Shown here: piece by piece, positions 52,893 to 60,000 of the stretch
Position numbering within the stretch: position 1 is the first letter of the stretch
Layout of the letters: every line of letters starts with the position of its first letter
NCBI RefSeq assembly: GCF_910592395.1
Contig: NC_088319.1
Coordinates: forward strand, 8,062,001-8,122,000
Direction of reading: 5' to 3'
Source of the DNA: Lineus longissimus
Taxonomy: Eukaryota; Nemertea; Pilidiophora; Heteronemertea; Lineidae
Length of the DNA: 60,000 nucleotides
The notes under the pieces: model-generated
Database searches by the model: none
Told to the model about the DNA's origin: nothing
Seen by the model: the letters and a program-made list of their open reading frames with translations, nothing else
Made by a program: the position numbers and the translations under genes

Positions 52893-53760
52893 TAAAGTTT
52901 TAAGCCGTTTTCCCTTAAACCGTAATTTCTATATGCTCATAACTTTTTTCGAGACGTAATCAGGGAGGAACACTTTCAAAGCCAAGAGGACCTATCCTTG
53001 CCTGTCAGACCATGAAATTTTCGTTACAACGTTATGCATGATAATTTCAGGGTTTGATGGGGTCTGAAGTTAGGGGAGTGATTTTTTACGGCTTTACCCA
53101 CACGTCAGCTTTCTAAATTTTATACACACCTTATTCTCAATTTAAGAAAAATTATGTCTTAAATGGAAAATACCATTCAACTGGTATGGTGAGACTGAGA
53201 CCACGCATTGATCTCAAACTGAACTATTTTCGTGTACAACCGCGTGTCGATTGTTTTGATAGAAGTGCGTGACCTAATAGACCACGCACCTGTAAATGTA
53301 ATAAAGTTTTAAGCCGTTTTCCCTTTAAAACCGTACTTTCTACATGCTCATAACTTTTTTTCGAGACGTAATCCAGGAGGAACGCTTTCAAATCCAAAAA
53401 GACCTATCCTAGCCTGTCAGACCTGGAAATTTTCGTTGTACGTTATGCATGATAATTTCAGGGTTTGGGGGGTCTGAAGTTAGGGGGGGGTGATTTTTTA
53501 CATTTTTTAACCCACGAGTCAGCTTTTTCACAACGACGGGTTGAATGGAACCTCAAAACCACATAAGTAGCCAATTGGACTGAAACTTCATCATTTCCTT
53601 CATTATAAACACACCTTATTCTCAATTTAAGAAAAATTATGTCTTAAATGGAAAATGCCATTCAACTGGTATGGTGAGACCACGCATTGATCTCAAACTG
53701 AACTTTTTTTGTGTACTACAACCGCGTGCTGATTGATTTAATACAGGTGTGTGACCATAC
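52893..53760 (+). repeat. Two tandem copies of a 409-bp repeat
   Basis: TAAAGTTTTAAGCCGTTTTC starts both copies, at 52893 and 53302. Each contains GTTATGCATGATAATTTCAG, a G-run, CACACCTTATTCTCAATTT and CTGGTATGGTGAGAC. The second has an extra CACGACGGGTTGAATGG-type block. A third copy is at 59765 to the window end. Confidence 0.7.
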
Positions 53761-54449
53761 GTCACATGCCGTGTCACCACCAAAATCTGGGGGTGACATA
53801 GTATGTTTGACCTATGACCCGTCTATTCGGGCTCTACTTCACGTGCCAGCACTGTTTCAACATGACCAAAACCGTTTGGGGCCGAACAAATAATTGTGAC
53901 TGAAACTGAGCAATTACTTCAGGGAGTATACAGATAAAGAGTCCTTATCCTTATATAAAAATAAATTATCTGTAGGGATTTCTGAAAAAATATTTTCACA
54001 GTAGTTGCTCGCGATTGACATTTGTAACACATGCTCCTTTGGTCTTTTTGCTTCAAGTGCCCGACTAAGTTAAGTAAAAGACGCAATTTTATTGTCAAGG
54101 CAATTATTGCTTTATATCAGCATTAGCTCACAATATTTTCCGTGTCTATTAAGTTCTTTCATGCCGTCATTTTATTTGTGATCTCCGTGATCGAATTGCC
54201 ATTGAGATAAATGGCTTTGTAGACTGATTAGTCGCCCTTTTCGCAGATTCGAATTGCACGTCATTGTGAAACGTTATTTGTTGACCAATCAATGTTTTAC
54301 TTTTAACAAGTGACCATAGGTCCAGGCGCAGTGAAAGCGACCATAGAAGCATGTGATGACCCCTGGGTAAATGAGGTTGATTTTGTGGGGGAAATTAGAC
54401 AGGTCTCACTAGCCAGTGCGGAGGTAGTCTTAAAACTTAAGACGATAAA
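53761..54449. other. Unassigned
   Basis: No gene or repeat family recognised; short frames only. AGGTCTCACTAGCCAGTGCG at 54400 recurs at 59250. Confidence 0.3.
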
Positions 54450-56112
54450 AGAAACAAGAGGCCCAAGGGCCTGGCGCTCAGCTGAGTTAATATCATTAAT
54501 ATCTTCCCGGTGTTTAGTATCCTTTTGCGTTCACTACGGTACCAATGTTTTTGGTTGACATAATTATGCCACTGTTCATTCCTCAATCCTGACCATAATT
54601 CGGGTGAAATCATCGTATGAAAATATTTACCGAAACATGAAGTTTATGCCATGAATGAGGATACTCATTGTCATAGCCTCGTTTACAAGTACGAAGTATT
54701 TTCCCGCGAATATTCAAAACTGCTTGGCTCCTTGCCAGTTAAATAACATGTGACTATACACAAAATAGAAAACTTTGATGGAAATTGTAAATCATTTTTT
54801 TATCTATCAGGGGAAACAAGCTGATGATGATCAAATAAATCATTCAGGAGAAATCGTTTTGTTGCTGAAGCTAATGCTAAACCTTTTCTTGTGCTCTACT
54901 GCGCCACCGTAGTTTTCTATTTAGACCAGCGATGACGTCATTTCTGGTGATTCCCTACGTTGTCCAATGAGCGCTTTTTAAAATGTGCCATTTGGTATTG
55001 TACAGTATGCAATGTATTTTTTCAGCGCTGCCAGTTGCCGAAGAGAATGCCGTAGCTCCCTCAATTTCCAATCAATTTTTATGGGAGTGACATTATTGTA
55101 TTGCTTAGAATGTCTACTTTTTACTCATGAAAGAATCGTAGAACTAAAACATAATAGGCGAACAGAATCATGCCGATTCACTGCACATACTGTGGGAATT
55201 CTCCACTTCAAAATACATCGGCGATGTCATCGCGAACAGAGCATGCACTTCCGATATCGTTTTCACAGAAATGTCGCCAAATATTCAAGAACTAATTTCT
55301 GAATTTAGTCCCTAAAGACCTTATGACTACCACTGAAACGAACTAGTGATAATATCGCCTACCAGACTACTTTTTAAGCAGAAAATTGGGTACTTGAGTG
55401 TCATTGAGCTCCAAGATTATTGCACATAGCGTAAACAACATGCCGCCATTTTGTCTCTGCTTCGGTATTTCGTACGCCGCTTATAATGCACCTTCTCAAT
55501 TAAAACCAACATAATAAGGCCTTACATCGTTGATTGAATAGGAACACCACACAAAACACAATAAAGTGGGGGTACAATCGATTACGAAGCTGAAGTGAAC
55601 AGTGATTTATTCCTGGAGCTACTGCTTTTGTTGTGTAGCTGCCATGTTTTGAGAACTGGCAAATAGGAGACTTCATTGATGGCTGACGTCATCGGGCGGG
55701 AATTTGAATCGGCAGAAATAATTAAAAGGCAGGTAGCGCCCTCTCCTGTTAAAATTTTGAACTTTTTCTCAATAAAATAGATTTTCAAGAATTTTATCTT
55801 AATATTAGAGCATATTTCGACTAATTCTGCTGCTCCTAGGCCGATATAGGCCAGTTTCCTTCATGCACTCTCGCTCGCAGGAAGTAGGTCGAATGGCGAC
55901 AAATTTTGTTTTGAAAGTAGAGTTTGACCAGAAGTATCCAGAAATGCAAAATTGAAGTCTCTAGGTCTTACGGTTACAAAATGTGCACCATGGGTTTAAC
56001 GGACGGATGGATGGATGGATGGATGGATGGATGGATGGATGGATGGACAGACGGACGCCACTGAACAACTTATTTGACAAGCTCGGCTGACTTAGTCAGC
56101 TGAGCTAAAAAA
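54450..56112 (+). mobile_element. Helentron-like non-autonomous element, type C, full-length candidate
   Basis: The 5' side has AAGAGGCCCAAGGGCCTGG (a GGCCC-AA-GGGCC palindrome) followed by GCTCAGCTGAG (54476-54486). The 3' end has GCTCGGCTGACTTAGTCAGC-TGAGC (56081-56105) then TAAAAAA. GCTCAGCTGA and TCAGCTGAGC (56096-56105) are exact inverted copies. A (GGAT)n run (56004-56046) precedes the hairpin, where subfamily A has GAC. The 1.5 kb interior is unrelated to the 300-bp monomers and holds no recognised gene; the phrase TACGGTTACAAAATGTGCACC (55969) echoes the monomer's ACGAAACGTGCCC. Confidence 0.7.
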
Positions 56113-56480
56113 CACTACCGGTAAGTTCAAAGAAGCTTCTTTTACCGTCTTAACTCTCTCAACAGCGGCCATTAGTCAGAAAAAACGTAGTCGAACCGAG
56201 GACGTAATAAACACACTGCATGCGCTTAAACCATAACATGAATTGCTTTTAAAACACTTAAGTACACAAGTACCCTTTGCGGTTGATGAAAAACTTATTT
56301 TAAAGTCAAATCCATAGACGGAAATTGGTTAAAATCTCAAGTGAATTTGGAGGCCGTTTCGAAACCAACTTGATTTCGAAGACGGCTCGTTTCAGACAGT
56401 CTAAAAATAGGTTTAGAGATTACATCTCCTCGGGAAAACATGTCATTGCATGTTATATGTGTAAACCGCTGACAACAACG

Positions 56481-56504
56481 GCGCCATTTTGTGCAAAATG
56501 GCGC
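56481..56504. repeat. Perfect 11-bp hairpin
   Basis: GCGCCATTTTG-TG-CAAAATGGCGC. Role unknown; each arm is also a YY1/GCGC-like site. Confidence 0.5.
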
Positions 56505-56818
56505 ACTTTTTAACATCATCAAAATTGCAGTGAAGAAAAAAGAGCATCAAGATATATTTTTTTATCTTTCTGAAATTACAAAAGAATATTATCTATCACC
56601 AATGGAATGACCCTATTGAGAAATTTGATGTAATTTTTGTTTTTATTCAATCGTTATCGGTCACCTCCTCACATATTGCTGCCAGGGATGAAAGACTTGG
56701 GTAGAGAACGACTCTTTGGTGTGGAGATTGATAAGGCCTACTGCACGTGACAATAATATTGACGGTGGAAGATGCCGGCTTTGCGATTTTCTCGTCAATA
56801 ATATGACTTTATTTCTTA

Positions 56819-58419
56819 GGCCATTCAAAATTAATTTTTAGATTTACGTTACCGCCCGCCCCGGTTTTTGCCTCCATCCCAATATTTTTTTGTTTTTTGC
56901 TAAATTTAAAAAAAAACTTTTTTTGTATTAGTTCAGTCTTGAAGCCCATTGGAAACCTTTTTTATGGCCCTACTGGCACAACTCCTCAAAGGGATAGCTT
57001 CGGTACAGTGCTTATATGACCAATTACTAGCCAAAATATCCAACTCCGGTTAGATGTAGTACGCAATAGTATACCGACGCCGCATTGCGGGAATAGACTA
57101 GAGTGAAAGGTTCTTCCATCTTTTTCGAACTGATGCAGCGGTCAATTCTAACTCTGAACCCCCCACCTCAGGCGTCGACGCTAATGCGACGCCGGATTAG
57201 TGTCGCTTCCTGAGGGTTAAGAAAAAATCAGACAGTCGAACCTCTGGCGTATTGGGAAAAGAGTAGCATCGAATTTCCGTCGTAGGTCTGATATTAAAAG
57301 CAATTGTCTTTGGTGAATTCCTGTCGACGAAGTTGCGACAGGCATGTCGAACAAGCGTCGCATTCCTGACGAACTGCCACGGCCCATCCCAGACATGCCC
57401 AGACACGTTTTTGGAGCTGGGCAGCATCATGGACAGCAGGTGAGTGGAGTGCTTAGAATGTTTTCTAGTATATCCAGCTGTAGTGCAAAGATTGATTGAT
57501 CTCTCCAGCAGTGTCATGCGTCGGGATATCTGTAGATTGTTATGGTTCCTTTTTTTGGCGAAGACATTGGTGATTCACGGAGTTCGGAGGTGGTTTTTGT
57601 GTGAAATTGAGCCGTCAAAATTGACAATATTCCAAGATGGCGGCCTCCATGTCTCCGACCGGAAGCAGTTGAGAGATCGTCAATTTGGCCGATTAATATG
57701 CTATACCTGTGAGTTGGTGTTGAATTCCTGGCGTTCAGGATTCTGTCAGGTGAAAAAAAGGTGACATTCTGAACTTCAGGATTCTGTCAGGTGGAAAAAA
57801 GGTGACGTTCTGAACTTGACCACAGGAAGAAAGAGTGAAATCCTGGAGTAGAAGTTAAAAGTTCTGGGTGAACAAGTGTCGATTCCTGGACGTCCTTATA
57901 TCTTCCAGGTGTCGCATAAGTGTCGAATGTCTGAAGGGGGGGGTCAGAGTTACAATTGACCGCTGCATGAGGAGGACACGGATGCCGCGAATTTGCGTTT
58001 CAGTCAATTAGTATAGTCCTAAGCTTCAAAATGATATCTTTGACAAAGATATTAGAACAATATGAACTGAGTTATGAACTTGGAAAGATAGCGTACTGGG
58101 ACTAATGATCGGGTAGAGTTGCCGCGTACACGTGACAGACGACTGAGCGGCTTCGTTTTTGGCGGGAAAACTATTGTAGGCAACCTTCAAAAAATTTCAT
58201 GCAGTCACTGCGATAATTCCTGTCTACAGGGATGCTTTGAATATTTAATAAAGTTGCCAGCCTCTGAACACACGTACGGCGCGCATGTTCAATAAAAAAA
58301 TCAACGGTCTTTGAAGTTACTATTAATATTGCAAGCGCGCGCCACCTGTCAGACGCTATTTTTCAACCAAATTTTTCAGATCTGAGTGACGTAAATCTAA
58401 AAATTAATTTTGAATGGCC
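56819..58419. mobile_element. Fold-back DNA element, perfect 31-bp ends, TTA target duplication (Harbinger-type)
   Basis: GGCCATTCAAAATTAATTTT plus 11 more bases at 56819-56849 is exactly inverted at 58389-58419, and TTA flanks both (56816-56818, 58420-58422). The 3-bp TTA duplication fits PIF/Harbinger. The 1.6 kb interior has no transposase. A second, inner inverted repeat (TGCAGCGGTCAATT...CTCTGAACCCCCC near 57133-57165 and its partner near 57937-57972) and many short GTGTCG/TTCCTG motifs in both directions suggest a hairpin-forming core. Confidence 0.75.
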
Positions 58420-58690
58420 TTAGTTGATTTCGAATTTGGTGCATATAAACACTGTACAGCTACATAAAGAACAATATTAATTTGGTAGATTCTGTAGAAA
58501 CATGTTCACTTTTTATAAAATTTGCACATAGGCCTAGTCGTAGCGTTTTTCCGGGTTCTTTGATATGCAAATGCACATTTCTACGTGCTTTCATCTACGC
58601 GGTATTTCTGACATCCTTGCATCGATGTATATATGGCGTAAATCCGATTGTCTCAGCCAATAGGCCTATACGTCTATGTTTATTCGACTA
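58420..58690. other. Unassigned
   Basis: No gene recognised. Confidence 0.25.
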
Positions 58691-59760
58691 GTGCGCGGCC
58701 AGTCCTACCTGCCTCCAGTCCAAATAAATGATGCGACGTCATTTCATGCATACCCCTGCATGCTCTATCCAGCGGCTGTAGACCTGGCAGTATCTTACTC
58801 TCACACAAACCTAGTACAATGTATACACTTATGAATAGCTTGTCACTTCTAGAACACATCTGGCCAAGTTTAAATGTCGTCTAGACATACACTATATCAG
58901 ATATACAGTCATGCATAGACTGATGCAGCACAATGCATTCAATGCAGGAATGGGACGTCAATATTTAAAATATTTCACCTTTTTTATGCCTAACTTCAAG
59001 AGGGTGGTGAAAAAATATTTTCATACACATCTATTACTCAACACCTTGAGAAAGCCAAATGACAACTTCAATCTTCTGTATAAAAATAGGGTATCGTTGT
59101 GGTTTTTTCCCCCGAAATCTTACCTTGACCAATAAACATGTGCAACCTCACAGGAACCAGTCTACTGGTCTATACGAACTTCCTCTTGAGCTTAGTATAA
59201 TTAGCATGCGCAGCCCGATCAACGGCAAGCTCGCCCCAGTGCCGAAATTAAGGTCTCACTAGCCAGTGCGGAGGCCAAGCCTACCTGCTTCCAAAAAAGA
59301 CGCGACGTCATTTCATGCATACCTCTGTTCCAGCGGCTGCTGTAGACTTGGCAGTACCTTACTTTCACACAAACCTATACATTTCTGCACAGCTCGTCAC
59401 TTCTAAAATACATCTGGCCAAGTTTCAACGTCGTATAGACAGACATACAGTCATGCATAGACTGATGAATCACAATGCATGAGATACCCTGTATGTTAAC
59501 ACAAATTTGAAAAATTTTAACATTATGCCTTATAACTTCAAGATTATCAAGGATGGTGAAAAAAACTTCATACACATCTACTCATCACCTTTAGAAAGCC
59601 AACTGTAAACTCTTCCAATCTTTTATATAAAAATAGGGTGTCGTTGCTGCTTTTGTTTGAGATTGCCCACGAAATTTTATCTTGAGAACATGTGCAATGT
59701 CACAGGAACCAGTCTCTATCAACTTCCTGTTGAGCTATAAATAGCATGCAGGGGTTACAC
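58691..59760 (+). repeat. Tandem duplication of an approximately 560-bp segment
   Basis: 58700-59215 and 59275-59755 share long runs: CGACGTCATTTCATGCATAC, CACATCTGGCCAAGTTT, ACAGTCATGCATAGACTGATG, AAATAGGGT(A/G)TCGTTG and ACAGGAACCAGTCT. The copies differ at many positions and by small gaps, so the duplication is not recent. No coding region seen. Confidence 0.65.
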
Positions 59761-59764
59761 GCAC

Positions 59765-60000
59765 GTTATGCATGATAATTTCAGGGTTTGGGAGGTCTGA
59801 AGTGGGGGGGGGGGGGGATTTTTTACAGCTTTTGACCCGCGAGTCAGCTTTTTCACCACGACGGGTTGAATTTGAGCCTCAAAACCACATAAGTAGCCAA
59901 TTGGACTGAAACTTCATAATTTTCTTCATTTTAAACACACCTTATTCTCAATTTTAGAGAAATTATTATCTTAACTGGTATGGTGAGACCACGCGTTGAT
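59765..60000 (+). repeat. Third copy of the 409-bp repeat, running off the window
   Basis: GTTATGCATGATAATTTCAG, a G14 run, CACGACGGGTTGAAT, CATAAGTAGCCAATTGGACT and the closing TGGTATGGTGAGACC match 53440-53690. It is closer to the second tandem copy (53302 on) than to the first. Confidence 0.65.

Noticed and set aside
57197-57764. Overlapping frames on both strands, 106 residues each
   Set aside because: They lie in the inverted-repeat core of the fold-back element and contain no family motif.

Overview
The window is eukaryotic: introns with GT/AG borders, a split nuclear gene for a mitochondrial ribosomal protein, and wall-to-wall metazoan transposon relics (Penelope, BEL/Pao, Gypsy, Helitron, piggyBac, PIF/Harbinger and pogo-like). 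The repeat content and the MRPL51 reading fit a marine invertebrate animal; I cannot name the species from the sequence. No bacterial operon, CRISPR array, rRNA or intact tRNA gene was seen.

Layout. 1-2.0 kb: C-terminal end of a BEL/Pao polyprotein and, on the other strand, the C-terminal end of a Helitron helicase. 2.0-22.1 kb: the one host gene I can assign, MRPL51 (mL51), on the minus strand, with three coding exons at 22045-21832, 16020-15907 and 3787-3552. Its 5.8 kb and 12.1 kb introns are packed with a short non-autonomous mobile element in many copies, plus a piggyBac-type MITE. 22.1-33.5 kb: more of the same element family, an internally deleted piggyBac element with TTAA target duplications, fold-back MITEs, local duplications and a 145-bp tandem array. 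33.5-46.7 kb: a decayed Penelope-like element, a gag relic, an LTR retrotransposon of Gypsy type (LTRs 37516-38143 and 43874-45677, the second split by an insertion) and another Gypsy RNase H scrap. 46.9-50.2 kb: a two-gene PIF/Harbinger transposon with an apparently intact Myb/SANT gene and a damaged transposase. 50.9-60 kb: a pogo-like element carrying another 145-bp array, a large element with a GGAT microsatellite, a 1.6 kb TTA-flanked fold-back element, and tandem duplications.

The main discovery candidate is the abundant element family. Its members have unrelated interiors but one architecture: a short palindrome near the 5' end (AATGGCC-AG-GGCCATT type), then a GCTCA-type motif, an interior of about 300-bp or 145-bp monomers, a microsatellite (GAC or GGAT), a 3' hairpin, and a final (C/T)AAAAA. 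The subterminal motif and the 3' motif are inverted copies of each other and change together between subfamilies (CTC, GTA, AGCTGA versions). This resembles what is known of non-autonomous Helentron (HINE/DINE-like) elements. Their monomers also carry near-perfect matches to the CTCF core consensus (16 exact) and clusters of AGGTCA nuclear-receptor half-sites (more than 25), so the introns of MRPL51 are loaded with potential regulatory sites. Function is inference; the motifs and their positions are seen directly.
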